Under the pieces are notes generated by a model that did no database searches, had not been told where the DNA came from, and saw nothing but the letters and a program-made list of their open reading frames with translations. A stretch of 64,000 bases of DNA from Amycolatopsis marina (lineage in GTDB: Bacteria > Actinomycetota > Actinomycetes > Mycobacteriales > Pseudonocardiaceae), in assembly GCF_900111885.1 (NCBI RefSeq), contig NZ_FOKG01000021.1, positions 38,990 through 102,989 on the forward strand, read 5' to 3'. The position numbers and the translations under genes were made by a program. Below are positions 1-6,603 of this stretch, piece by piece (within the stretch, counting starts at the first letter, position 1; the number at the start of each line of letters is the position of its first letter).

Positions 1-74
1 ACTTCTGGTCTGGCGTGCTGTACGTGATCCAGACGGTGCGCGCGGTCTCCGGCGCCGCGCGGGCGGCGCCATGA
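1..74 (+). CDS. C-terminal fragment of an upstream membrane-protein gene (possibly CDP-alcohol phosphatidyltransferase)
   Basis: The window opens inside a gene. Frame 3 reads 23 residues and stops at TGA 72-74. The tail has a hydrophobic W-S-G-V-L-Y-V stretch followed by Q-T-V-R-A-V and small or basic residues, which resembles the last helix and tail of CDP-alcohol phosphatidyltransferases. In M. tuberculosis a pgsA2-type gene lies a few genes upstream of garA, so context fits, but 23 residues cannot prove the family. If right, the Rv1823-Rv1826 block, which includes gcvH, is missing between this gene and garA. Confidence 0.4.
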   Translation, partial: FWSGVLYVIQTVRAVSGAARAAP

Positions 75-255
75 TCACGCTGCGCCGAGGCCTGCCGCGC
101 GCTCACCGGCGGCTGACCGCCCTGCGTAACCCGTCCGCGCACGGAATCGTGACATGGCGGTTGGGGGAGCCCCGGCGCCCGGAACCGATCAGGCACGGTA
201 CGTTGGCAACCACACGTTCTCCAGTACCGAACCTTCCAGTGCGTAAGGAGCTCAG

Positions 256-720
256 GTGAGCACGAACGACGGGCCCGGCGTTCCCCCGGAGCAGTCTCCG
301 GAGCGGACCTCCGTCTTCCGGGCCGACTTCCTCGCCGAGGCCGAAGGCCAGGAGACGCAGGCCCCCGAGCCATCAGTTGCCGGAGTCGACGCGCTGCCGG
401 CCGGATCGGCGTTGCTGGTTGTCAAGCGGGGTCCGAACGCGGGCTCGCGCTTCCTGCTCGACAGGGACACCACCAGTGCGGGCAGGCACCCGGACAGCGA
501 CATCTTCCTCGACGATGTGACGGTCTCGCGCAGGCACGCGGAGTTCCGCCGTGAGGGTGGCGAGTTCGTGGTGATCGACGTCGGCAGCCTGAACGGCACC
601 TATGTCAATCGCGAACCGGTCGATCAGGCGGTTCTCGCGGGTGGTGACGAGGTGCAGATCGGCAAGTTCCGCCTCGTCTTCCTGACCGGGCCCGGACACG
701 GGGGCCAGGGGGCGCAGTGA
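256..720 (+). CDS. garA: GarA, FHA-domain regulator of 2-oxoglutarate/glutamate metabolism
   Basis: The 154-residue protein has GarA architecture: a flexible phosphorylatable N-terminus and a C-terminal forkhead-associated domain (about residues 52-142). FHA phosphothreonine-binding residues are visible in G-R-H-P-D-S-D (Arg77), S-R-R-H (Ser91-His94) and G-S-L-N-G-T (Asn113). Unphosphorylated GarA of mycobacteria and corynebacteria (there called OdhI) inhibits 2-oxoglutarate dehydrogenase and NAD-glutamate dehydrogenase; phosphorylation by PknB or PknG makes the FHA domain bind its own tail. The tail reads E-R-T-S-V-F-R at residues 16-22, so the PknB-type threonine (Thr18) is kept while the preceding PknG-type threonine is Arg17. 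GTG start with AAGGAG six bases upstream. The stop overlaps the next start (GTGA). Confidence 0.95.
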   Translation: MSTNDGPGVPPEQSPERTSVFRADFLAEAEGQETQAPEPSVAGVDALPAGSALLVVKRGPNAGSRFLLDRDTTSAGRHPDSDIFLDDVTVSRRHAEFRREGGEFVVIDVGSLNGTYVNREPVDQAVLAGGDEVQIGKFRLVFLTGPGHGGQGAQ

Positions 721-1481
721 CGGCGGCCGGGCGGCCACAGCGCGATGGGTTGAGCATCGGGGCCGTGCTGGCGCAGCTGCGCGGCGATTTTCCGGATGTC
801 ACCATCTCGAAGATCCGGTTCCTCGAATCCGAGGGGCTGGTTCAGCCTGGCCGTACGCCGTCCGGCTACCGGCAGTTCGCCGCCGCGGACGTCGAGCGGC
901 TGCGGTTCGTGCTTTCCGCTCAGCGGGACCACTACCTGCCGCTGAAAGTGATCAAGGAGCAGCTCGACGCCGCGGACCGTGGAATCGAGCCAGGGACACC
1001 GGTGCCCCGGCTGCCCCGGAAGCTGGTTTCGCTCGGCGCGCCTGGAGACGATCACGCCGATGGCGGGGGAACCCCGGTGCCGTGCGCGGACGACTTCGTC
1101 GCGGGTCGGGAGACCCGGCTGACCCAGGAAGAGTTGCTCGCCGAAGCCGGGGTCGACGCTTCGATGCTGAACGAGCTGCAGCAGTACGGCCTGGTCCGGC
1201 CTGGTCCGGCCGGCTTCTTCGACGGCGATGCGGTCCTGGTCGCGAAGACGGTCAAGGCGATGACCGACTTCGGGATCGAGCCGAGACATCTCCGCGCGTT
1301 CCGGGCGTCCGCCGACCGGGAGGTCGGTCTGCTGGAGCAGATTGTCGCGCCCGTGTTCCGTCATCGCGACGCTGGCGCGAAGGAGCGGGCGGATGAGCTG
1401 GTGCGGGAGCTCGCGGCGTTGTCGGTAACCCTGCACACCCTGCTGGTCAAGGCGGGCATCCGCAGTGTGACCGGGCGCTGA
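717..1481 (+). CDS. ftsR: FtsR-like MerR-family regulator (Rv1828 type)
   Basis: A 254-residue MerR-type protein. The N-terminal winged helix-turn-helix (about 12-80) contains S-K-I-R-F-L-E-S-E-G-L-V followed by S-G-Y-R-Q-F, the usual MerR recognition and wing signature. The remainder is a helical effector or dimerisation region with no metal-binding cysteine pair. Position directly after garA and before the DUF151 gene identifies it as the orthologue of Rv1828, whose Corynebacterium glutamicum counterpart FtsR activates ftsZ. The GTG start overlaps the garA stop by four bases, indicating translational coupling. Function here is inferred from family and position. Confidence 0.85.
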   Translation: MTAAGRPQRDGLSIGAVLAQLRGDFPDVTISKIRFLESEGLVQPGRTPSGYRQFAAADVERLRFVLSAQRDHYLPLKVIKEQLDAADRGIEPGTPVPRLPRKLVSLGAPGDDHADGGGTPVPCADDFVAGRETRLTQEELLAEAGVDASMLNELQQYGLVRPGPAGFFDGDAVLVAKTVKAMTDFGIEPRHLRAFRASADREVGLLEQIVAPVFRHRDAGAKERADELVRELAALSVTLHTLLVKAGIRSVTGR

Positions 1482-1732
1482 GCACGGGGAGCCGCCGGTC
1501 GGCCACGTCTATTTCGCCACAATGCTGTGACCCAAGATTCGGCGTGGAATGCCGTACGGTTGGTGCAGGGTTTGCCTAGGATGGACCCGGAGCAGTCGAC
1601 ACAGCCACCACGACAGCGAGCACACGACACCAGCGAGCACAGCGCTCACGGGACGGGTACCGTCGATTATGTCGATGCGGGATCCTCGTACCAGCGCTGC
1701 AGCCCGCGCGCAGAAGAGGGAGGCGAAGCCCG

Positions 1733-2206
1733 ATGAACGAGATGCGCGTCGTCGGTGTGCGGGTCGAGTTGCCCGCCAATCAGCCAATCCTGTTGCTGCG
1801 CGAGACTGAGGGCGAGCGATACCTGCCGATCTGGATCGGCTCGGTCGAAGCCACGGCGATCGCGTTGGAGCAGCAGGGGGTCCGGCCGGCAAGGCCGCTG
1901 ACCCACGACCTTCTGAAAGAGGTCATCGGAGCGTTGGGACGTGAGCTGGAGCAGGTCGTGATCACCGATTTGCGCGAGGGCACGTTCTTCGCGGAGCTCG
2001 TGTTCGACGGTGACATCCGCGTGTCCGCACGGCCGAGCGACTCGATCGCGCTGGCGCTGCGTGCGGGAGTACCGATCCACGCCGAGGACGGCGTCCTCGA
2101 GGAAGCGGGCCTGATCATCCCGGACGAGCAGGAGGACGAGGTCGAGAAGTTCCGCGAGTTCCTCGATTCTGTGTCGCCGGAAGACTTCCGCGGCGCCGAC
2201 ACATGA
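1733..2206 (+). CDS. Bifunctional nuclease-family protein, DUF151 (Rv1829 type)
   Basis: 157 residues forming a single DUF151/BFN domain. Characteristic stretches are visible: L-P-I-W-I-G near residue 31, E-A-T-A-I-A-L, L-I-T/V-I-T-D-L-R-E-G-T-F-F-A and R-P-S-D-S-I-A-L-A-L-R. Family members are small cytosolic proteins; plant and Thermotoga relatives have reported nuclease activity, but the actinobacterial function is unsettled. The start has a strong GAGGGAGG ribosome site. A TAGGAT -10-like box lies near 1577, leaving a leader of about 145 bases. The last codons form one arm of a 17-base inverted repeat with the downstream spacer. Confidence 0.9.
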   Translation: MNEMRVVGVRVELPANQPILLLRETEGERYLPIWIGSVEATAIALEQQGVRPARPLTHDLLKEVIGALGRELEQVVITDLREGTFFAELVFDGDIRVSARPSDSIALALRAGVPIHAEDGVLEEAGLIIPDEQEDEVEKFREFLDSVSPEDFRGADT

Positions 2207-2244
2207 TGGTGACTGTGCGCTGGTAGTGGCGCCGCGGAAGTCTT
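2181..2244. repeat. Perfect 17-base inverted repeat between convergent genes; likely bidirectional terminator
   Basis: AAGACTTCCGCGGCGCC (2181-2197) and its exact reverse complement (2228-2244) are separated by 30 bases. The left arm is inside the last codons of the DUF151 gene and the right arm lies in the short spacer before the stop of the convergent TetR gene. No U-tract follows on either strand. It may stop transcription from both sides, or be a short inverted duplication of coding sequence. Confidence 0.75.
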
Positions 2245-2255
2245 GGGAGCCGGGG

Positions 2256-2900
2256 CTAGTCCTGTGCTGGGCGGGTGGCGCGGTCGAAGAGTTCGGCGAG
2301 TTCCCGGCCGTAGGCTTCCACGTCCAGTTCGGGGTCCTCGGCGAACCGCGCTGACACGCCGTCCAGCGCCTGCCTGATCGTCATCGCCATCACGGCGACG
2401 TCGAAGCTGCCGAACGCTCCTTCGCGCTGGCCCTGTTGCAGTTGTCGTTCGAGCCGCCCGACCCGCAGGTCGTGCCAGACCATGCTCACGACCGGCGTGT
2501 CGAGGTTCTTTCGGGCGTTGGTCCCGATCTCGATGAGTGCCCGAGTCCGTTCGGGATACGCGTGCAGGAAAGCGACCTCGGACTCGATGTAGGCGCGCAG
2601 CAGCTCTGGACGGTCGGCATCCGAGGGCGTGCGTGATCCCAGGTAGGTGTCCATCGTGTCGATGATGTCGAGCAGCGTCGCCTGCAGGAGATCGGCCTTT
2701 CCGGCGAAGTGGTAGGAGATCAGTCTCGTGCTGCTCAGTTCGGCCCGCTCGACGATGCGAGCGAACGACGTCTTCGCGTAACCGATGTCGGCCACTGTCG
2801 CGATCGTCGCGGCGATGATCTGGGCGCGGCGGCTGTTCTCGCTCGTGGGGACGCCCATCCCCGCGCCGAACTGTTCGGAGCGCTCCTCGTTTACTTGCAT
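2256..2900 (-). CDS. TetR/AcrR-family transcriptional regulator
   Basis: About 200-214 residues. The N-terminal HTH carries I-I-A-A-T-I-A-T-V-A-D-I-G-Y followed by T-S-F-A-R-I-V and I-S-Y-H-F-A-G-K-A-D-L, a typical TetR recognition helix. The C-terminal ligand domain includes R-P-E-L-L-R-A-Y-I and an A-M-T-I-R-Q-A-L-D-G region. Two start codons are possible: ATG 2900, which lies inside a pair of repeated palindromes, and ATG 2858 (M-G-V-P-T-S-E-N). The second would leave both palindromes upstream as operators and is preferred, though its ribosome site is weak. The target and ligand are unknown; the gene interrupts the otherwise conserved DUF151-MerR pair. Confidence 0.85.
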   Translation of the reverse strand: MQVNEERSEQFGAGMGVPTSENSRRAQIIAATIATVADIGYAKTSFARIVERAELSSTRLISYHFAGKADLLQATLLDIIDTMDTYLGSRTPSDADRPELLRAYIESEVAFLHAYPERTRALIEIGTNARKNLDTPVVSMVWHDLRVGRLERQLQQGQREGAFGSFDVAVMAMTIRQALDGVSARFAEDPELDVEAYGRELAELFDRATRPAQD

Positions 2901-2926
2901 GAGTAAGAATTTACCCGGCCAAGTAA
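2891..2926 (-). promoter_or_regulatory. Two tandem 16-base palindromes, probable autoregulatory TetR operators
   Basis: TTACTTGCATGAGTAA (2891-2906) and TTACCCGGCCAAGTAA (2911-2926) share the form TTAC-N8-GTAA-like and start 20 bases apart, two helical turns. They overlap the first of two possible starts of the adjacent TetR gene, as expected for a self-repressing regulator. Confidence 0.55.
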
Positions 2927-2981
2927 GAGCACGTCAATCCGGATGCGCGTGCGACAGAGCCTCGGGTGTCCGCGCGTCGCG

Positions 2982-3010
2982 TTGACCGCTTCGTCCGACC
3001 CGCTTACCGT
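2982..3010 (+). promoter_or_regulatory. Predicted promoter of the Rv1830-like MerR gene
   Basis: TTGACC (2982-2987), a 17-base spacer and TACCGT (3005-3010) match a housekeeping actinobacterial promoter. Transcription would begin about 120 bases before the GTG at 3143. Confidence 0.45.
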
Positions 3011-3142
3011 CGGAGGAGATAAATCGCGTCAGTGTAGTTCCCCTGCCGGTGCGCTGCTGGTCGCGATTGTCGTCCGGAGCTCCCGTCCCTGGGAGCTGCG
3101 GTGTCGTTCGTCGGCCATGGGGCCGGGCGAGGGGAGGCATGC

Positions 3143-3709
3143 GTGGTCGAGGAAAGGCCGATCGAGGCCGTCGACGGCGAGCAGGGTGAGTTGTTCCCCG
3201 ACGCGTCGCTGCCGGACGAGCTGGTCGGCTACCGGGGTCCGGCCGCGTGCCAGATCGCCGGTATCACCTATCGCCAGCTCGACTACTGGGCCAGGACGAA
3301 GCTCGTCGCGCCGAGCATCCGCACGGCTCACGGCTCCGGTTCGCAACGTCTCTACTCGTTCAAGGACATCCTGGTCCTGAAGATCGTCAAACGACTGCTC
3401 GACACCGGGGTCTCACTGCAGAACATCCGGGTCGCCGTCGAGCACCTCCGGGCCAGGGGAGTGCGGGACCTGGCGAGGGTGACGCTGTTCTCCGACGGCA
3501 CGACAGTCTACGAGTGCACCTCGCCGGAGGAGATCGTCGATCTGCTGCAAGGTGGTCAGGGTGTTTTCGGTATCGCGGTCAGCGGTGCCATGCAGGAGAT
3601 CAGCGGGACGATCCACGAGTTCCCCGCGGAACGCGCGGACGGCGGCGAGATCGAGCAGCAGGTTCCCGACGAGCTCTCGCAGCGGCGCAGCGCCCGGCGT
3701 ACGGGCTGA
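3143..3709 (+). CDS. MerR-family regulator, Rv1830 type
   Basis: 188 residues from GTG 3143, chosen because GGGGAGG lies six bases upstream. The winged HTH begins around residue 28 with G-Y-R-G-P-A-A-C-Q-I-A-G-I-T and contains Y-R-Q-L-D-Y-W-A-R-T, S-Q-R-L-Y-S-F-K-D-I-L. The C-terminal half has a V-F-G-I-A-V-S-G-A-M segment and an acidic tail. This is the second MerR protein of the conserved garA cluster, orthologous by position to Rv1830, a cell-growth regulator. No metal-binding cysteines are seen. It is followed by a glycine riboswitch instead of continuing as an operon. Confidence 0.85.
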   Translation: MVEERPIEAVDGEQGELFPDASLPDELVGYRGPAACQIAGITYRQLDYWARTKLVAPSIRTAHGSGSQRLYSFKDILVLKIVKRLLDTGVSLQNIRVAVEHLRARGVRDLARVTLFSDGTTVYECTSPEEIVDLLQGGQGVFGIAVSGAMQEISGTIHEFPAERADGGEIEQQVPDELSQRRSARRTG

Positions 3710-3765
3710 GGTCGAGCGCCGCCGGACTACCGCCGACCGCCCGGATCGCCCGGGTGTGGGGACGC

Positions 3766-3771
3766 TAAGGT
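3766..3771 (+). promoter_or_regulatory. Predicted -10 element for the glycine riboswitch transcript
   Basis: TAAGGT at 3766-3771 lies about 20 bases before the first aptamer helix, so transcription would begin near 3778-3780 and include the whole tandem riboswitch. Confidence 0.4.
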
Positions 3772-3792
3772 GATCAGCGTTGTCGCCGAACC

Positions 3793-4006
3793 GCGCGGGA
3801 GAGACCAGGCCACCAACAGTGGGCCTGGCGCCGAAGGAGCAACTCCTCCCCGGAAACTCTCAGGCACCAGGGACCGCGGGGTGAGACGCCTCTGGAAAGC
3901 GGGTCGTCGGGTCACCCTCCGACGACCCCGCCGAAGGTGCAAGCCCAGCTGAAAGCAGGGCGAACCTCTCAGGCGCCCGGACGAACGGGCACGGACAGAG
4001 GGGGAG
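3793..4006 (+). promoter_or_regulatory. Tandem glycine riboswitch (two aptamers)
   Basis: Two consecutive glycine aptamers are readable. The first (about 3793-3878) has GGGAGAGACC, GCGCCGAAGGAGCAA and AAACTCTCAGGCA. The second (about 3881-4005) has GGTGAGACGCC, CCGCCGAAGGTGCAAG and AACCTCTCAGGCGCC, with a long GC-rich P3 stem between. The tandem class normally controls gcvT/gcvP-type glycine-cleavage genes and is usually an ON switch. GGGGGAGG at 4000-4007 could be a ribosome site, but no ATG or GTG follows at proper distance; the codons there read GTT-ACC-ACG-CCG-GAG-GAG and close at TAA after eleven codons. No gcv gene is found anywhere in the window. Confidence 0.93.
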
Positions 4007-4027
4007 GCCGTTACCACGCCGGAGGAG

Positions 4028-4075
4028 CCATTACCCGCGAGGTAATGGTTTCGACCAGCCCTCCGCCGGTAGCGT
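4028..4075 (+). promoter_or_regulatory. Palindromic operator and leaderless promoter of the XRE gene
   Basis: CCATTACC (4028-4035) and GGTAATGG (4041-4048) form a perfect eight-base-arm palindrome around CGCGA. It is followed by TAGCGT (4070-4075), seven bases and the GTG start at 4083. The palindrome sits at the -35 position, consistent with autorepression by the XRE protein. Confidence 0.6.
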
Positions 4076-4082
4076 CGCAGCG

Positions 4083-4874
4083 GTGACGACGACCATCTCA
4101 TCTCGCTCGGTGGGGGAACTGCTGCGGGAGTGGCGTGACCGGCGCCGGACCAGCCAGCTCGACCTCGCGATCGCGGCGGACATCTCCACCCGTCATCTCA
4201 GTTTCGTGGAGACCGGGAGAGCGAAGCCCAGCAGGGATATGGTGCTGCGTCTCGGCGAGCACCTCGATGTCCCGCTGCGGGAACGAAACCAGCTGCTCCT
4301 CGCCGCGGGGTATGCGCCCGTCTACGCGGAATCCTCACTCACCGAGCCGAGTCTTGCCGCCGCGCGGCAGGCGGTCCGGCGATTGCTGCGTGCCCATGAG
4401 CCCTACCCTGCCGTGGTGATCGACCGTGTCTGGAACATGGTCGACGGCAATGCGAGTATCGGGATCCTCACCGAAGGCATTGCCGAGGACCTGCTGACCC
4501 CACCGGTGAACGTCCTGCGCGCCACGCTGCATCCCGAGGGGATGGCCCCGCGGATCGCCAACCTTGGCGAGTGGCGGGCGAACCTGCTTGGCAGGCTGCG
4601 CCGTGAGGTGCGGGCCACGGCGGACGGCGCACTGTCCGAGCTGCTCGCGGAGCTGCGCGAGTACCCGTGCGCGGACGAAGTCCCGGAGGTCGACGTTCCG
4701 GGGCCGGGGGACATCGTGGTTCCGCTGCGCCTGCGGCACCACGACGGCGAGCTCACCTTCTTCAGCACGGTCGCCACGTTCGGCACGCCGCTCGACGTCA
4801 CGCTCGCGGAGCTGTCGATCGAGTCGTTCTACCCGGCCGACGACACGACGGCCGCGGCGCTCACGAGCACCTGA
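4083..4874 (+). CDS. XRE-family regulator with MmyB-like ligand-binding domain
   Basis: 263 residues. Residues 10-70 are a Cro/C1-type HTH (R-R-T-S-Q-L-D-L-A-I-A-A-D-I-S-T-R-H-L-S followed by E-T-G-R-A-K-P-S). Residues 100-255 match the MmyB-like effector fold, with P-A-V-V-I-D-R-V-W-N-M-V-D-G-N, L-R-A-T-L-H-P-E-G-M and L-T-F-F-S-T-V-A-T-F-G-T-P-L-D-V-T. This family often represses a nearby oxidoreductase, but none is adjacent. The GTG start is seven bases from a -10 box, suggesting a leaderless transcript independent of the riboswitch just upstream. It occupies the place where gcvP is expected. Confidence 0.85.
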   Translation: MTTTISSRSVGELLREWRDRRRTSQLDLAIAADISTRHLSFVETGRAKPSRDMVLRLGEHLDVPLRERNQLLLAAGYAPVYAESSLTEPSLAAARQAVRRLLRAHEPYPAVVIDRVWNMVDGNASIGILTEGIAEDLLTPPVNVLRATLHPEGMAPRIANLGEWRANLLGRLRREVRATADGALSELLAELREYPCADEVPEVDVPGPGDIVVPLRLRHHDGELTFFSTVATFGTPLDVTLAELSIESFYPADDTTAAALTST

Positions 4875-4906
4875 CGGGCTGGACCAGCTGACGGCCTCCG
4901 GCACGG

Positions 4907-5560
4907 TCACATGCCGCTGGCGGTGAGAATCTCCTGTTGGGCAGGCTCGAGGAGGTAGGCGCGGAACGATTGGGCCGCGTGCTTGTGCACGACGTCGATG
5001 CCGTCCCCGGCCAGACCGATGAACGGGTAGTCGGCCGAGCCGCTCGAAGCCACCGACTCGGCCGGGGAGCCGACGAGCCGGGGATCGATGTTGTCGAGTT
5101 CACTGGTCCACCAGGAGGATTCCGGGATCCAGCCAGCGGGCAGTCCGCCGATGGTGTCGAGGCCGGTCTTGCCGGTCAGCGCGTCGAGCACGGTCCTGGA
5201 GGGAACAGCGTCGACGTCGACCCGGATGCAGTGGGCCCGAACGACGGTGTTGGCCTGGTTCCAGTTTTGCGCTGCCGTGGTCACCGCCTTCTCGGCGCTT
5301 GGGGTGACGACGACCCGGAGTGCGGTGTCACCTTCCGGGCAGCTGGACGCCTGTGCCTCAGCGCGCCGGTTCAGCATGTCGTCGGCCCAGTTCCACCCGA
5401 CCCAGCCGAGGCCGAGCAGTGCGACGAGTACGGCGCAGGCGATCGGCCACGCGGCGATCCTGCGGCGTGGGCCGCGGCCGATCGCACGATGTGTACCGGT
5501 GGAGGTGCAACTGTCGGGTGACGGCGGAGCCGGTGGTTCGACCCTGCTGTGACGCCCCAT
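4907..5560 (-). CDS. Membrane-anchored substrate-binding-like protein, probably internally shortened
   Basis: 217 residues from ATG 5560 (M-G-R-H-S-R), which has GGAAGGA five bases upstream; an ATG 21 bases further out has no such site. A basic N-terminus precedes one transmembrane segment (about residues 30-53, W-P-I-A-C-A-V-L-V-A-L-L-G-L-G-W). The outside part begins L-R-V-V-V-T-P-S and includes W-I-P-E-S-S-W-W, features of actinobacterial substrate-binding proteins often fused to a VWA domain. After residue 160 the sequence jumps to an A-A-Q-S-F-R-A-Y-L-L segment that normally ends the binding domain, so a central part appears lost and no VWA domain follows. The truncation is inferred from family memory, not alignment. 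Confidence 0.55.
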   Translation of the reverse strand: MGRHSRVEPPAPPSPDSCTSTGTHRAIGRGPRRRIAAWPIACAVLVALLGLGWVGWNWADDMLNRRAEAQASSCPEGDTALRVVVTPSAEKAVTTAAQNWNQANTVVRAHCIRVDVDAVPSRTVLDALTGKTGLDTIGGLPAGWIPESSWWTSELDNIDPRLVGSPAESVASSGSADYPFIGLAGDGIDVVHKHAAQSFRAYLLEPAQQEILTASGM

Positions 5561-5661
5561 CCGAGTCCTTCCACTTCTCAAGCGAGAGCCGAACGCTCTC
5601 CGTGTATTACCAAAACGTTATCACCCTAACAGGGGACAGTCGCCGAGCAATGTGATGACTG

Positions 5662-6603
5662 TCAGTTGTGAGAATTGTCGGTGAAAGTACGTACGCCGCT
5701 CAGAATTTCGTGGCAGTGGGCGATCAACCGGCTGCGCAGTGGAGCGGCGCGGCGGGCGAATTCGGCCTGTGCCCTGGCGTACTCGGCCCGTCCGTGTGCG
5801 GTTTCGATCGGCAGCGCGGTGTACCCGAAACCGGACAGGTCGTACGGGCTCGCCCGCATGTCGAGCTCCCGGATCTCCACGGCGAGCGCGAAGCAGTCGC
5901 CGAGCAGCTCGGAAGGGATGAACGGCGAGAGCTTGTACGCCCACTTGAACAGATCCATGTTCGCGTGCAGGCACCCGGGCTGTTCCAGATCGACCTGCTC
6001 CTCCCGCGTGGGCTGAAGGGAGTTGAGCGGCCGGGCGGGTGGCGTGAAGAAGCGGAATGCGTCGTAGTGGCCGCACCGGATGTCAAGAGATTCGACGACC
6101 GCGTCCGTTCCTGATTCGCCGAGCCTGAGGCTCAGTTGTGAATGCCGAACCTTCTCAGCCTTCTGGCGGTAGACCATCGCCCATTCGTGAAGTCCGAAAC
6201 AGTTCAGCCGAGGCGCACGTGCCGCGGTCGATTCGAGTAGGGCCAGCACGAACCGCGCGGTTCGGATACGGGCATCGCCGAACTCGGCGTCGTCCAGGAC
6301 GACACCGCCCCCGGTCTCACGGTATCCGGGGCGGTCGAGGAACCGGCGCGCAGCCGGTCCCCGCAGGATCACTCCGGCGCCAGGGTGCCAGCGTTCGAGA
6401 TGAGCCGGGCGGTGAGAGTAGTAGGTGAACAGGAAGTCGAGCACCGGGTGCTTCTCGCCGCGGGACCGGCGCTGCTGGTGCGGCACCGTCCATCTGCGCA
6501 TGCGCTCGGCGTGTGCATGCTCGCGTGCCAGCCAGTCGGGTTCGGTCAGCACGCACTGCGAACGCTCTCCCGCCGGTTCACCGTCCACCTGCTGCATACT
6601 CAC
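5662..6603 (-). CDS. Conserved actinobacterial protein commonly labelled 3-methyladenine DNA glycosylase
   Basis: 313 residues. The N-terminal region contains W-L-A-R-E-H-A-H-A-E-R and R-G-E-K-H-P-V-L-D-F-L-F-T-Y-Y-S, and the centre contains G-L-H-E-W-A-M-V-Y and H-A-N-M-D-L-F-K-W-A-Y-K. These are hallmarks of a conserved actinobacterial family that databases usually call 3-methyladenine DNA glycosylase; I see no helix-hairpin-helix or other known glycosylase motif, so the activity is doubtful. The GTG start overlaps the stop of the upstream CNNM gene (GTGA), making this the third cistron of a coupled operon with the two CNNM proteins. Confidence 0.7.
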   Translation of the reverse strand: MSMQQVDGEPAGERSQCVLTEPDWLAREHAHAERMRRWTVPHQQRRSRGEKHPVLDFLFTYYSHRPAHLERWHPGAGVILRGPAARRFLDRPGYRETGGGVVLDDAEFGDARIRTARFVLALLESTAARAPRLNCFGLHEWAMVYRQKAEKVRHSQLSLRLGESGTDAVVESLDIRCGHYDAFRFFTPPARPLNSLQPTREEQVDLEQPGCLHANMDLFKWAYKLSPFIPSELLGDCFALAVEIRELDMRASPYDLSGFGYTALPIETAHGRAEYARAQAEFARRAAPLRSRLIAHCHEILSGVRTFTDNSHN

